A stretch of DNA of 64,000 bases, from positions 4,464,001 to 4,528,000 of the forward strand of contig JAKZAN010000007.1 in the NCBI GenBank assembly GCA_023053545.1, written 5' to 3'. Source of the stretch: Lepidurus packardi. Its lineage: Eukaryota > Arthropoda > Branchiopoda > Notostraca > Triopsidae. Numbering within the stretch: position 1 is the first letter of the stretch; each line of letters begins with the position of its first letter. Below, piece by piece: positions 23,873 to 36,001 of this stretch. A program made the position numbers and the translations under genes. The notes under the pieces were generated by a model. It ran no database searches and was not told the DNA's origin. It saw only the letters and a program-made list of their open reading frames with translations.

Positions 23873-26134
23873 AGGAAACATCGCGAAACGTACATTGAAG
23901 GCAGACGTTGGCCGACGGCAACTCTTAAGGAGAATGGCGCGGAAGTGAATAGCGAATTTTCCGAAATGACGGGCTGTTGCGAAATGCAACCGTCAAGTCA
24001 TGAATTTAAGCCTTCTTTTGAACAGTTCTTGCATCAAGGTGAAAGGCATTCGTCATGTGGACCATCGACAATGCCTTGTTTACAAACCGTGACAAGTTTT
24101 AAGCTTGCTTGCGGGCAGGACTCTGCTACCTTGTCTGATAGCTACTTCCCACATACCGAGGATGCCAACGCGGAGGTATTTGTTGAGCTCGAATTCGAAC
24201 ATAGTGAAGTAGATGACAATGATTCGGACGAGTGTGACGAGTATAGTAAATTTTGCTATCGAGAAGTTTTTGGGCAAACTCCTGCTGGAGAAAGTGAAAT
24301 TGAAGATGTAAGTAACAGTGAAAAAACATCAGAAAGAGAGCTGGTGACTTCCAAAGTTGCCAACTGGGCAAGATAATGTGGTGTACCTCGTACACATGTA
24401 AGCAAATTACTTAAGACACTGCGAGAAGTTCCAAGTTTGACATTTTTGTCTGCCGATTATCGATCTTTATTGAAAACAATCCGCCGCGTTGAGATTGAAG
24501 AGCTCGCACCAGGGAAGTATTACAATTTTGAGCTGATACCTGGATTGACTCGCGCTATGAAGATGCTTCCGCCTTCTGATATTCCAGAGACGCTTCTCCT
24601 TCATGTCAACGTGGATGGCCTACCGATGGCGAAAAGCTCAAGTCACTGTTTTTGGACCATTTTAGTGAAGGTTTTCAATGTACCTGTCTTAAAACCTTTC
24701 GCATGTGGCTTGTACTCGGGACAAGGAAAGCCTAGTAATTTGAATGATTTTCTTAAACCTTTCGTCGAGGAAGCATGCCTTTTGGAAAGGGAGGGGTTTT
24801 GCTTTGAGGGTTTAAAGCTAGGAGTTAAAGTCCACGCTTTTATTTGTGACGCTCCCGCATCTGCCTTGGTTAAAGGGGTCCCGTCACATGGAGGTTATTC
24901 CTCATGTCAGAAATGTATCAGAACGGGGGTGTATATAAAAGAGAAGCCAGTTAATGGGACGGTTATACTTGAGGATCTTAACGCGCAAAAAAGGACAGAT
25001 GCCTCGTTCCGTGCGCGTTTAGAGGCAGATCCAAGTAAACCCCATCACATTCGCGACATTAACGTAGTAGAGGACTTAAACACGGACATGATTTTAGGTT
25101 TCCCGCGTGAATCACTTCACTTGCTTGATTTAGGTATTACGAAAACGTTACTTTGTTTTCTAACACGAAGCGTTAGTAGTCCAGCTAACCTTCCCAAGAG
25201 ATCCATCAATGAACTTACGGCTCATTTAAAGTCTATACAACCTCATGTTCCAGTAGAATTTTCTAAAAAACCCAGAGGACTGGATGAGTTGAAGCGCTGG
25301 AAAGTGACAGAGTTTAAAATGTTTAGAGATTAAATAACTGTAGCTGTCTTTAATGATGTTATACCCGAAAATCTCTACCATCATTTTTTGTCATTCTCGG
25401 TCGGTATTAGATTACTTTCGCGTCACGAGACAAGCCGTGCCAGGAACTTTCGCTTTCTGTCGACATTTATTTAAAAAATTCATAGAAGAAACTTCAGTGC
25501 TTTACGGCAGGCATGTTTTGTCTTATAACAGTCACGGCCTAATTTCATCTTGTAGATGACGTGGGAAATTTTGGACCCATTCCTCTTTGGAGTGGCTACT
25601 GGGCCGAGAATTATCTACAAGTGATAAAAAATTTAGTAAAGACCAAAAAGTGTATGCTTGAGCAAGTTGTTAAGCGACTGCATGAGCTTGAAAGTCACGA
25701 TGTTAAGAAAATAGTGTCAGCTAAAAATCCAGTCCTTTTACAAATGCATTCCAGTGGTCCTGTACGGCCGCCAGGTAACCAGGGACAACAGTTCGAGAAG
25801 GCTGTATGCGATCGTTTTGAGTTGCACCGAAAGGAACCGAATAATGTCGTATTTTTGACAGACACGTCAGTTCTGTGTAGAAGATATTATAAAAAGACCC
25901 GACGAAAGAATTTTTATTATTGGAAGGAATTTTACTTCGTGCAATGATTGCTTTGATTTTCCTGTTCCCTCTCAAAGCATCGATACCTTGTTGGTCAGTC
26001 ATTTATCTGATCAATTGAAATGCTACCCACTCGAAGCTGTTAAATGGAAAGGGTTCAAACTTCCTTTTTTCGGACGAGACGGTTATTGGATTGTTTCTCC
26101 ACTTTCATTTGAGTTTAGGTCTGTTTTTTCATAA
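23873..26134 (+). pseudogene. Decayed DNA-transposon transposase (tnp2-like type)
   Basis: Coding-like sequence runs from about 23873 (HRETYIEGRRWPT) to TAA at 26134. It is typical of transposase-like proteins common in cnidarian and arthropod genomes: VDGLPMAKSSSHCFWTILVK, PFACGLYSGQGKPSN, FICDAPASALVKG, HGGYSSCQKC, ESLHLLDLG, then YGRHVLSYN, DDVGNFGPIPLWSGYWAENY and LEQVVKRLHELE. It is broken: an in-frame TAA at 24374-24376, TAA at 25331-25333, frameshifts in about 25350-25440, at about 25546 and at about 25900. Codons on both sides of each break fit one protein. The superfamily name is my recollection of the family's appearance. No terminal inverted repeats were located. Confidence 0.75.
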
Positions 26135-26240
26135 TGTATGTACTGCATGTTAGTTAGTTTTTAATGACGAACTACGTCGCCGCCGTAGCGACACATTTTC
26201 GTCTTCAGCATTATTTCTAAAAAGAACTAATTATATACAT

Positions 26241-26684
26241 TTAAAAGTCAGCAACCGTTGGACAGATAAAGTCTGCCATCTGTGTTTCTGTGAGGAATTT
26301 GTAGAGTAAATTCTGATTAAAGTGCTCATGGGGTGATCTGTCCACAAAATCCAATACTTCTATTGCTTGGGATATTTTTGCTGTGTAATCTTCCCGATAA
26401 TCTTTTACTCCCTGTATAACATTTCCGGCATTCTAGAATTATGTGCCACACTTTTTGCTTTTTGATCTTTCTGGGTTAGCTGGCATGATTTTCGGCTTCC
26501 CTCTCATGTATGTTGGGCTCCCGAGTTTTGTCCTCGGCGGTGCTTCCAAACGCATAAGGTCTGGAGCCGTGGGAACACAAGTCGTGGAAAGAACGACTCC
26601 TTGGGTTGACTCTTCGAGTCGGCAAAGCTTTAACCGGTGAAGCACTGCACTATATACGATACAGCGCATGAAAAAGAAATTCAA
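26241..26684 (-). pseudogene. Possible decayed ORF, unidentified
   Basis: On the minus strand a frame from 26684 (alternative start) encodes a basic tail (MRGKPKIMPANPERSKSKK), then has TAA and TAG three codons apart. In the same frame it continues with NAGNVIQGVKDYREDY and LDFVDRSPHEHFNQNLLYK to a stop near 26241. Sequence on both sides of the stops looks coding. It may belong to another mobile element. A very short intron is an alternative reading. Confidence 0.35.
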
Positions 26685-26872
26685 CTGGGAAGTTCAACCT
26701 TCACTTTGTCAAGGAAGCCAGTAAAAATTTGTAAGAAAGCCAATAAAAACCTGAAATATCAATAACGTTTCGTATCTTCAGCCAACAACGTTGGTCCATC
26801 TAAACGCAACAATGACGTAGCTAATAATATTCTCAATCATCAATAATCATCACCGAGGATCTTTGGGGAGTG

Positions 26873-27198
26873 AAGTCACCGAGGACGAAGTAGACCTCAG
26901 CATCACTAGCCCAAAAACAAGAGATACTGGGCATGGTAACATTTTTATATTGTAGACTCGACTTATTGATCTAATTTGATTTTTTTCCCTTTAGAAAGCA
27001 GTCATGGATTTAAAAAAAATATGACTTTTATGAATGCCATAATGTACAAACTCGACCAGCATGGCAGAATGCTAACACAATTAACAAACCAACAAAGATC
27101 AGAGACCAACAATTTCGATCTTTCCCCGGGCAATACAATTGAGGAGCTGCAAGAGCTACAGAGACGTTTGGATGACTCTACGTTACAAAATTCCTTTG
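26873..27198 (+). pseudogene. Fragment of a DUF4806-type gene
   Basis: A possible exon of about 26873-26937 encodes EVTEDEVDLSITSPKTRD. A second exon from about 26994 to 27198 encodes AIMYKLDQHGRMLTQLTNQQ and NTIEELQELQRRLDDSTLQN and ends at a good donor GTAAGT. The pattern of a coiled-coil leader followed by an EEL-LE-LD segment is like the start of DUF4806 domains, which are often found in repeat-associated arthropod proteins. No downstream exon follows; the lola fragment begins 57 bp later. Confidence 0.45.
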
Positions 27199-27254
27199 TA
27201 AGTTTATTGTTATTCTAATACCTATACAAAAATTATAATACCTATACAAAAAAT

Positions 27255-27502
27255 ATTCCGACGAACTACCCGTTCTAGTTAACATCATTCTATGTTTTAA
27301 GGGAGGAGGGGTGACTTGGATTTGAACGTTTAGGCCTTCATGGGTCGTTCTGTTGGAGCGGTCTTCGGACGAGTAAACATCACTGCTCTCTCCGGAGTCT
27401 CGACGACGTTTAGTGGCGGGTTTTACGGGTCCTAGACCTGAGGAGGTTGCATGGGAAGTACTTAGGATACTACTATAGGTACTTGGCTTTGCGTTAAGCC
27501 AA
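27255..27502 (-). pseudogene. Leftover piece of a BTB-gene exon (linker region)
   Basis: About 245 bp match 35122-35370, the linker part of the BTB gene's third exon, in the same minus orientation. The encoded stretch includes STSHATSSGLGPVKPATKRR, SSDVYSSEDRSNRTTHEGLN and PPPLKHRMMLTRTGSSSE. Homology begins at TTCCGACGAACTACCCG and ends at GCGTTAAGCC. Beyond that end the sequence switches to the dispersed repeat of 3506-3705. This fits the remnant of a second BTB exon set that once belonged to copy A. Confidence 0.88.
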
Positions 27503-27507
27503 GTACC

Positions 27508-27712
27508 TAGTATGCTTGGTCTCCGAACGCCATCCAAGGAACATGTGTGGCATGTTACATCCAATACCTTGGATTGACGTTGAATGGAAGATTGGAACGA
27601 CAAATTTCTATGGTAGTCGGTGGGTGAGATAAAGCCCGGAAACCTAACAAGCATTGATGCGTGGTACACATACCCGAATTGGGATTACAAAGATCAAGGT
27701 AAGTTACACCGT
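27508..27712. repeat. Dispersed repeat, copy 2 (partner at 3506-3705)
   Basis: Same orientation and near-identical to 3506-3705. It lies exactly between the end of the BTB-exon remnant and the start of duplication copy B. Confidence 0.75.
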
Positions 27713-28708
27713 TACACGTTTTATTAGTCAAAATAATTTTATGAGTCAGAATAATTCAAGAAAATTTACTAACTCATAAGAAAGAAAGCTCTTGATGACA
27801 GGAATGTTCTCGTGGCTTCAGAGAAGTATAAATCTTAATTAAAGGGAAAAGGTCGCCGCGTTGTATCCTACTGAGGAATTTCGTAGGAACACTTACAGCT
27901 CAACGATGAGGCGGGGAAGAGGGTTCTGTTAACGAAAACAACCTATTCTCAAGATTACCACAGCTTGATGCAAAACCGATTATATTTTTCGTGAAGTCAA
28001 TGCAACTGAAGTCGGATAGAACTCGAAATGTATTTAGTGAAACGTTTTCCAATGAGAAAGCTTTCAATAGTGGAACCTACGAATAGTTCTCCGTGTTTAC
28101 TAAGCATTTTCTTAAGGAAATGTCTGCATTATTTTGAAGCCTGGTGAGACAAGAAAATCGAAAGTTCTCGGAAGAACTCGAGTACATGAAATATGATGAA
28201 ACAATTGGTAAAAAAAACATAAAACCATTAACTTGGCTTTCCATCACCTTTTATCCTTGTAGGCATAAAAGCCCCTTCTTGGCAACTTCGACACGTATGT
28301 AATCCATTACATCCGTTTATGGCTTCATGTTATTTCTCTCACATCTCGTAATGTAGTGAATGTAACGGGAATGACTAAATAGGGCAAAACAGGCGGAATC
28401 GTTAACTGAGCATTATGTAAGTGCTGTATTTAATCCACAATTCTTAAAAATCATTCAACGCGGGGACTAGTAGAGTCATTACGCAAACTGTCAAATCCAA
28501 CAACAAACAGGCAGACCCTAAACAATTGTGCTCTAGGGAATCACTCGTTTAGGGTACGAAGTTAAGGCACTCCATTCCGTTCGCGAGACATGACGTGAGA
28601 TGTGGAAAAAACTAGGCAACTGCAAAACACAGGTGTGCAATTTTCTTATTTTTTTCTTTTTCTTTTCAAGCGAGGACTAAAGTTGTTCTCTAATTAGGAA
28701 GTAGGAAG

Positions 28709-30776
28709 CTAAACATCCAATTTCCGGGTGACGCTTGCTTGTTCTACTTCCTTGTTGACAACGTAGAACTCGTGTTTCTTTGATAAAAGTCCCCATATCA
28801 CAGCAACATTTTCGATAACTAACTTAAGGGGCGTGGTGACGACGCCGGCTATTAGACAAAGCGCGAATCTCATCCATCCAAGCCGAGCAATAGTGAAGGA
28901 AATCCAAAAACCGTACAAATACATGTACATGTTTACTCCCGCCACGAAGAACATCACAAAGTCGTACCACTGCACATGAAATAATAGAAGTTAATTAATT
29001 AAAAAACTCAACAATATAGAAGTTTTTTTTCTACTTACTTGCGGAAGCGGAATTGGGTACAAAGGCGACAAAAACAAATTGGAAGTCGTGAGGGGCAGTG
29101 CGACCCATGAGTATACTGACAAGAGGATCAAAGGCTTGCAACGCCAGGGAATGAGAGGGGAATGGACTGTTAAAAGAATTCCTTGGAGCCAACGCTTTCG
29201 CTGGTGCAAATAATCCCAGATGTTAAAAGGACTCTTTTCCCACATCTCGCCTTCGATAAAGTCAAAGCTGTAGCCTTTGCTATACGCCATCAAGGAAAAG
29301 AAGCAATCTTCCGCCACAGAACTGTCAATGCCATTGTCAAAGGAAACTTTTCTCTCAGCTTCTACCTAAATTGAAACCAAAACCTGAAATCTATCCGTTC
29401 AATTTCATGAGATATTACCTTCGAAACAACAAAAGATCCTTTCCATCCATAAATCGGCTTATGGAAAAATGAAAATTGGAAGCGCAGCTTCCCCATATCT
29501 TCCGCTGGGCGATAGGCATCGGATAAGGTTAAAAGCCAGTTGACTATTTTTTCACTTCCATAGGTAATTAGGCCCTGAAACGATTTTTTAAATAGCCCGA
29601 TTTGATCGAAATTTCGATACACGATAAAAAACAACATTACAACACGAAGAATGCTAAACACAAATATTTTTTAAACCTGACCAAAGGAATGGCTTGTTAG
29701 CTAGAGCAAATTTTTTTTTAAAAAATCATACAATTAAAATTGCAAAAAAAAGATACACAGAATAAAATTTAAATTAAAAAAAAAAAAAAAAAAAAAAACA
29801 GCCATGACTTGACTGAAATTTTCGATACACGATAAAAAAAACATAGAAAGCATACAAAAGAAGATTGCTAAGCACACAATAACTTTTTTTTACCGGACAA
29901 AAGGAATGCATGTCAACTAACGCATTAAAAAAAATCAAAATTAACAAAATTTTGATTATTTGAAATTAACAAAATCATAATTAAAAAAATTAAATTAAAA
30001 AAAAAATATATATAAAAAAACAGCCACGACATGACGGAAATTTTGATAAACGATAAAAAGAAACATAAATACGAAGATTGCTAAACATTAAATAACATTT
30101 TTTTTACCTGACCAAAGGAATGCTTGTCAGCTAACGCAAAATTCATTATTCCTTTGACGGATGACTCCGTAAGTAGTGTTTCTTCATCCAAGTGTACAAT
30201 CCAGTCGCGATCGCTTAAAATATTAACTCCATCTTCTAAAGCGTACTGTAAAGCTCGCCCTTTGAAAAGCACCCCAGTTGTGGTACGATAATCAGCAGGT
30301 ACAACGACTTCCCTGACTCTGGCATTGGAGAAAATGCCAATACTTTTGTCCGTGACTACTTCAATCATAAAATTGCCCAAGCCAGCGTCTAGGCATGTAT
30401 TGCTGTTTCGGTCTATATTACAGCGCACTAAGTCAGGGTAATTACCCCTAGTGACAACTCGTATGCAAATGAGCGGAAGCTTGGAAGGCAGTTGGCGGAC
30501 CTGCGGTTTTCCGGGGAACGCATTATAGAACACCAGTCCACAAAAATTAAAAATGGTTTGCGGCACGCAACTGATCACCACACCCCGGCAAAAGTAAAGA
30601 AGAATGCAGCCAAATACTCCATACGACTCCCACGGATCCAGCAAATCCACAGATCTGAATTTGGCATCAAAGGGATTACCGCCTCCAATATAAATAAACA
30701 CAATAATGGTTGCGGTTAATGCAGTGCAATGGATAGCATGCTTAACGGAACCAGAAATGGAAGGCATTTTGCGCAA
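28709..30776 (-). CDS. egh: Egghead, beta-1,4-mannosyltransferase, copy B
   Basis: Four exons: 30776-30108, 29574-29419, 29365-29039, 28969-28709, with the same lengths as copy A (669, 156, 327, 261 nt) and 470 residues. HLDEE, ED and QRKRW are all present at the same positions as in copy A. Differences from copy A are spread over the protein (12 in exon 1, 3 in exon 2, 5 in exon 3, 4 in exon 4), many conservative. No stop, frameshift or splice-site loss separates the copies, so both are likely functional glycolipid mannosyltransferases. The gene lies about 1 kb downstream (minus strand) of the last lola-type exon. Which copy is ancestral cannot be told from the coding sequence. Confidence 0.95.
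29575..30107. repeat. Repeated exon-1-end/intron unit in egghead intron 1, copy B
   Basis: Donor-region copies (plus strand ACCTGACCAAAGGAAT or close variants) begin at about 29673, 29891 and 30106, a regular spacing of about 215 bp. Each is preceded by a GAAATTTCGATA-type block and A-rich sequence, including a run of about 20 A near 29776. The regular spacing here suggests the original unit length; copy A has since drifted by indels. Confidence 0.82.
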
Positions 30777-31739
30777 TATGAGGGCTTTGTCAAACTTTGC
30801 CTAATCCCAAACACAGATTTGTCGTATATTTAATTTAAGGGATCTTGAAGCTCTAGTTGTACCTCACAATGCCGAAATGCGAGCGGTAGTCAAGAGTGAG
30901 TAGGACTATGTTCCAGGGCTGCTTTTGTTGCAGTAAGATCCCCGCCTTCATCTAACGATTCACCGTGCTCAGCAAACAACCTTCAATATACATAAATACA
31001 CAGGTTGTGTCACTGTACGTAGGACACCTGACAATTATATAGGTCATAGCCTGTCTGCCAGATACTGTAGTATTACGGAAGTACCCAGTATAACGCACCA
31101 TAAAACGCAATTAAGAATTATAAGCAAGCTTATACTGACGTGTAAATTGAAAGAAAAAAAGTGTAACAATTAACAGAAATACTGTGAACGCTCAAATTTA
31201 CCGTAACTGATGCTTGGAAATAAATTGTGTAACCAACCCTTTGCTTATTTACACTGAAATTTACAAAATACCTTCATGACCTGGGTTCGACAACGAGACT
31301 TTTCCGCCTTCCACGTATTAAACCAGTGCTTGCATAATTGCATTGTAAAGAGATTCACTACCAAATAAATGTTTCCTGATCTCGCAAACCTGATTTTTTT
31401 TATTTTATCATGCACTCGAAATATTCTACAACTACCGCCCGCTCGCAAGTAAGCTGTCAACAACCTGATTCGCAGGTCGAATTTACGAACCTGTGAAAAA
31501 CCATCACACGAACCGCGACAATGAATTTCCACCTGCCTTTGGATTTTACAACAGGACAAGACGACCATTTCGACTACATGCAATGAAACTGGCATGTTTC
31601 AGAAGCAATGAATACTCATAACAGAGAAAAAAAGGCAACTACGCCGTAGAAAAAACATAACTTTGACAGTTTGCCGATGGGAAAATAGTTCACCCTTTCG
31701 CACAAATCTAAAATAATTCCTGAACGAAGCTCAAAACTA

Positions 31740-32260
31740 TTAGGTCGTGAGACACGCACCTCTAGTAATGTGCCTGGTCAATCGGAATCTGTACATGAAT
31801 GATTTCCCGCAAAGAGGGCACACAAAGTCTTTCCTTTTGTCGCGGCACTCATACTTTGCATGACGCCAAAGACTTCTTTGCAAGGAGTACGTTTTCCCAC
31901 ACACCGTACACCCATACAATTGGGTATTTTCGTTTGGCACATTCGGAGGATGTGCCGGTTCAACCTTCACTATAGGAACTGCCACACGAGTTCGCTGGTC
32001 CGGGTACAGTGTAGCGATTTCACCGTCTTCACTTTCGCCATTGTGTGCGTGGGAGAGTGACCGATTGCTGCTGGATGAATTGTGTTCCTGTCGATAAACG
32101 CTGCATTCAGGGAGACTTTGGCACAGGTCCAAAGGAGGGCAATCCGGTCGGTACAGGAAATTGGACAACTTGGGGAACGGAACTCCTGTAGGCCCGAATT
32201 GTCCAATTATGGACAATAATTTAGCTTCTTGGGACAAGAAGCCACCAGTAAGTCCAGCTC
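31740..32260 (-). CDS. Lola-type alternative terminal exon 2 (C2H2 zinc-finger pair)
   Basis: The exon starts after the acceptor TAACTAG with phase 1, matching the BTB exon donor at 34819, and encodes 172 residues plus stop. Finger 1 is YGCTVCGKTYSLQRSLWRHA followed by KYEC, giving the CCHC arrangement typical of lola isoforms. Finger 2 is FVCPLCGKSFMYRFRLTRHI. Joined to exons 35820-35614 and 35533-34819 it gives a 480-residue protein. The start GAGLTGGFLSQEAK and a serine-rich stretch precede the fingers. It is the second of two competing 3' ends; copy A carries a frameshifted version at 21010-21507. Confidence 0.85.
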
Positions 32261-32474
32261 CTAGTTAACAAATGTAAACAAAAAAAAAAACAATGAACTA
32301 TTATGGTTACAAGCGACTCTCCACGGAATAAAGCAATATGCGTGTCAAACAAAACAATAAAGTCTGCATTAGACAAAGTCTGGCTCTATTATTTCTCATG
32401 AGGGGGGAAAAAGATAAAAATTGGAGGCGCCATTTCGATCACATGTGGTAGCTAACTTTAAAACAGTAGCATAA

Positions 32475-35400
32475 CTAATGCAAATTCTCTTCTAATTCAG
32501 CTGGATCCAGTCCATGTAGCTTTCTAATGTGACGTTGCTGATCACTTTTGTGCTTAAAGCGCTGCAAACAGATACGACACTGGAACTGGGGCTCAACCCC
32601 GCACTCGTATCGTAAGTGCCTAAGTACCGAGTGTCGTTTGGAATACAAGCGACCACACCGATTACAGGAGTACATAAAACAGCGCGTGCCAACGCGCTGA
32701 ATCTTGTCCAGCTCAGAAAACCCGCTCCCTTCAGCATCAGTTGCAAAGTTAGCCGGGTTTTCCGCCTCCTCATGCTCAAGCTCAAACACAGCGTCTTCAT
32801 CGTCTTCATCGTCCCCCTCTGATCCTTCCAATTCCACCACTTCGGGCGGCTTGGCTTGTAAACCCTCCGCTGCTGCACAACTTATCATACTATAAGTAGC
32901 AGGTGCTAAGATATTCGTCAACACAAAGCTTGGGACGGGGATAACATCTGACGGGAAAGTATCTGTAAAGGAAAACAGAAAGTCTTGGTTACGCCACTTT
33001 GAAACAGGGAAACTACTCGTTTTTCTTTCATTTCTCTTTAAGAAAACAGGAAATGTTACTCTGAGCTTTGAGGTTTTTAATTCACAAGACTTTCTGCTTT
33101 ACAATTACTGAAATGAATGGCTCGAAAAGACTCATTAACTCAAACACAGGAAAGGATAATACGTGAACTTGAATACGATTCCGGGTACACATATAAAAAC
33201 AAATCCGTCTTAAGCTGACGCACGTAGAGGAGACTAATTCGCGAGATACTTTTGAGGTACAATACATATTTTTTGCTGCAATTGCTTCTCAGAACATAAA
33301 GTCGCGGGATGTAATTTACTACTCATTGTACAACTGCTCCGGACCGTCACGACAGTAAGATCCTCGAGACGACGAAGCAGCAAAAAAAACTTCTAAGCGA
33401 AAAACGACACGTTCTAGCTATTCGTTGCGATTTGATTCGACAGGCTGATATCACCTGTTCTCCCCCTTGATCATCAAAGTTAAAAAGTGATCTTTATCCC
33501 ACCTAACTACCAATTAGACTGACTTGCCAGAACTGAATGTTTCGTAACAAAGATCACTGGCAGTGATAACCAAAGAACACGGGAATCAGATTTCGCAAAA
33601 CGCGAAAGAAGCAATACGCAATACGTGGAAGTATGTTCTAACTCACTAAGTAAATAAATATAAATGAAAGAAAAAAGTTAAAAATTGGGAAAGTTAAAAG
33701 TGTGCTCTGATGAATACAATACAGAAGAAGTCTACCTTTCAAGCCCCACTTCACCTAACATCATACATCTTACATCGCGAACGGCTACGGATTAAATGTG
33801 TCCTTTACAATTTCTAGGGGGAAAAAAAGAAAAAAATTTCACGAAAAGAAATTCTCCAATCAAATGAACAGTCTCAGCCATCTTATAACTCGTATGCCTC
33901 TAAAGTGAGCTGCACCAAGTGTGTAACTTAGAGCTTGACTTAAAGAACAGAGATTAGGAAGCTTAGCTCGCGACGACGATCATGACACTGTACAATTCAC
34001 CGAATTACACATATTGACAGAACCATCTTCAAGTGAAATTACGGTTCTAGTCGTTTTTAGTTCGTAACTAGCTAATCGCTGAACTACATAGAACAAAATT
34101 TCACCTTCAAATTTACCATGCAAATGCGGCTAAAGATGTTAATCTGTCTTCACACTTTCCTATCGACAAAACTAATTTCCGACAAATAGAGCATGGGAAT
34201 GAAAGGGATTAAGCCACATCCAAGGCCAAAAAGCCAAAATCTTCCCTTTGCGTACCATTCATACATTTTGAAACAACGAGAAAAAATCAAATTTACCGAG
34301 TCATTTTAAACCATAACCATGACCCAAGTTTTAGAGGCAGATCTGATCTTGATAACGCCAGAGGACTTGGTATGTCAACGGAACTAGAAACTATTCCAGC
34401 GGTCATATTAGCGAGGCTAAATGCAACTGACGTTGCAAAGCCAAGTATATTGTAATAGTTCCTCTTTTCTACTTGAAATAGAAGCACTAATTTATCAGCC
34501 GTTTTTTCTTCTCCACTGCACTTCTTTTCTTAACACCTGCAAACTTGTAACCTGAGTGTGTGTGCAAAAGCAGACTAGGGTTTGACTATTGCAGTTTTCT
34601 AAAAACCACAAAAAAAAAACGACTACTAACTTTTGCTTCCTTTCTTCTTCTTTACTCCTCAGGGTTATGGATGAACAACCAGAACAACCGAACGTTGTCT
34701 TACATCCAAACATAGCTTCACTTCTCTTTATCTCAACGAATGTTCGGCCGAGATAGTTCTTTTAGGCCACAAACATGTTAAGCAAAGCATTAGGGTAGAC
34801 AGTTGGGCATAAGCTTACCTTGTTGCAAAGGCTTGTTTGATATACGACTAGGTCCTGCTACTGCTGACTCTCCGGTTACATTACCATTGTTCCACGAACC
34901 TATTCCAACGAAATTATAGCTCAGAATGCAAATACGGATAAGTATACTTTGACACTCGGATAAACCGAGCTGAGGCACCAAAAGTTCTTCCGGTTTCCCA
35001 ACAACCAACTCATCTTCCTCACTCCAATCTTCACTTTGTCCAATATTGTCTCCTTCTGCTCCAACATTCGAACCTTCCGATAGATGCTGGTGATTCGATG
35101 TAGCGGGTCCAGTTCTACGACGCGCTTCCGACGAACTACCCGTTCTAGTTAACATCATTCTATGTTTTAAGGGAGGAGGGGTGACTTGGGTTTGAACATT
35201 TAGGCCTTCATGGGTCGTTCTGTTGGAGCGGTCTTCGGACGAGTAAACATCACTGCTCTCTCCGGAGTCTCGACGACGTTTAGTGGCGGGTTTTACGGGT
35301 CCTAGACCTGAGGAGGTTGCATGGGAAGTACTTAGGTTACTACTAGGTACTTGGCTTTGCGTTAAGCCACGGATTTGCAAGGATTCAGCTGTGCGAAGAA

Positions 35401-35820
35401 AGGAAGCCATTTTGTCGTAACTAATGCTAATTTCTCCTTTGTACATGAAATCCAGTAGCGCTTTCAATTCATCGAATTGTACATCCTTAAGGAAAACAAT
35501 GGTGTTTTGTTCAGGATGTAATGAGAGCAGATCCTAAGAAAAAAAAATAAAGCTTTCATTAGTTTTAGTACTATACAATTCAAAAACGAAAATGAATCGA
35601 AAACGACACTTACATCAAAATAAGGACTACAACAGGAAAGAATCACTCTGTGTGCACGAATGAATTTTCCTTCGGCAGCCAATGTAACGTCAAGGAAGTG
35701 TCCCTTTGTCAGAAGATTAGCAAAACATTTGACTATATTTTCTTGATGGTTGTTCCATTTCAAGCAGTAGTTGGAGTCCTGCGGGGCCGCACTTGCTGCC
35801 TGAGTTGATATTGCAGCCAT
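32475..35820 (-). CDS. Lola-type BTB/zinc-finger transcription factor (isoform with terminal exon 1)
   Basis: Exons 35820-35614, 35533-34819 and 32962-32475 give 469 residues. The N-terminus carries a BTB/POZ domain (residues about 16-122: YCLKWNNHQENIVKCFANLL, FLDVTLAAEGKFIRAHRVIL, LDFMYKGEISI), the arthropod lola/ttk/mod(mdg4) type that mediates dimerisation. A long acidic, serine-rich linker follows. The terminal exon adds an acidic stretch and two fingers: YSCNRCGRLYSKRHSVLRHL with YEC (CCHC) and FQCRICLQRFKHKSDQQRHI with KLH. This is the pattern of longitudinals-lacking proteins, nuclear regulators whose 3' exons are chosen by alternative splicing. A second terminal exon at 31740-32260 has the same phase. 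I use no gene symbol because lola orthology against other BTB paralogues is not proven. Confidence 0.88.
33930..34818. other. Unduplicated part of the large lola-type intron
   Basis: Lies between the copy B boundary and the BTB exon donor. No additional zinc-finger exon was recognised: no C-x2-C...H pattern in phase 1 on the minus strand. Short frames at 34293-34487 and 34495-34713 have no support. Confidence 0.45.
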
Positions 35821-36001
35821 CCTTGCATTGGTTTCTGATACAAAGACAAAGTTTAAGCATTAAGGTGCTGGTTTTTATTTTTTACCGAAGTTAGATTGAA
35901 CTTACCTAGCTAGCCAAACAAAATAGCATACTACAACTCAGAGAAAAATTAACCACGCAACCAAAACAAAGAACGAACAAATTGGTATGGCGTCTACTTA
36001 C

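Larger units (their letters stand above)
27735..33929. repeat. Segmental duplication, copy B
   Basis: Direct copy of 16836-22950. In this copy egghead and both lola-type terminal exons are intact, and the BTB exons still lie upstream on the minus strand at 34.8-35.8 kb. Copy B is thus the functional lola locus. The boundary at 33929 is where copy A turns into the CCCAGGTAGCAC sequence. Confidence 0.93.
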
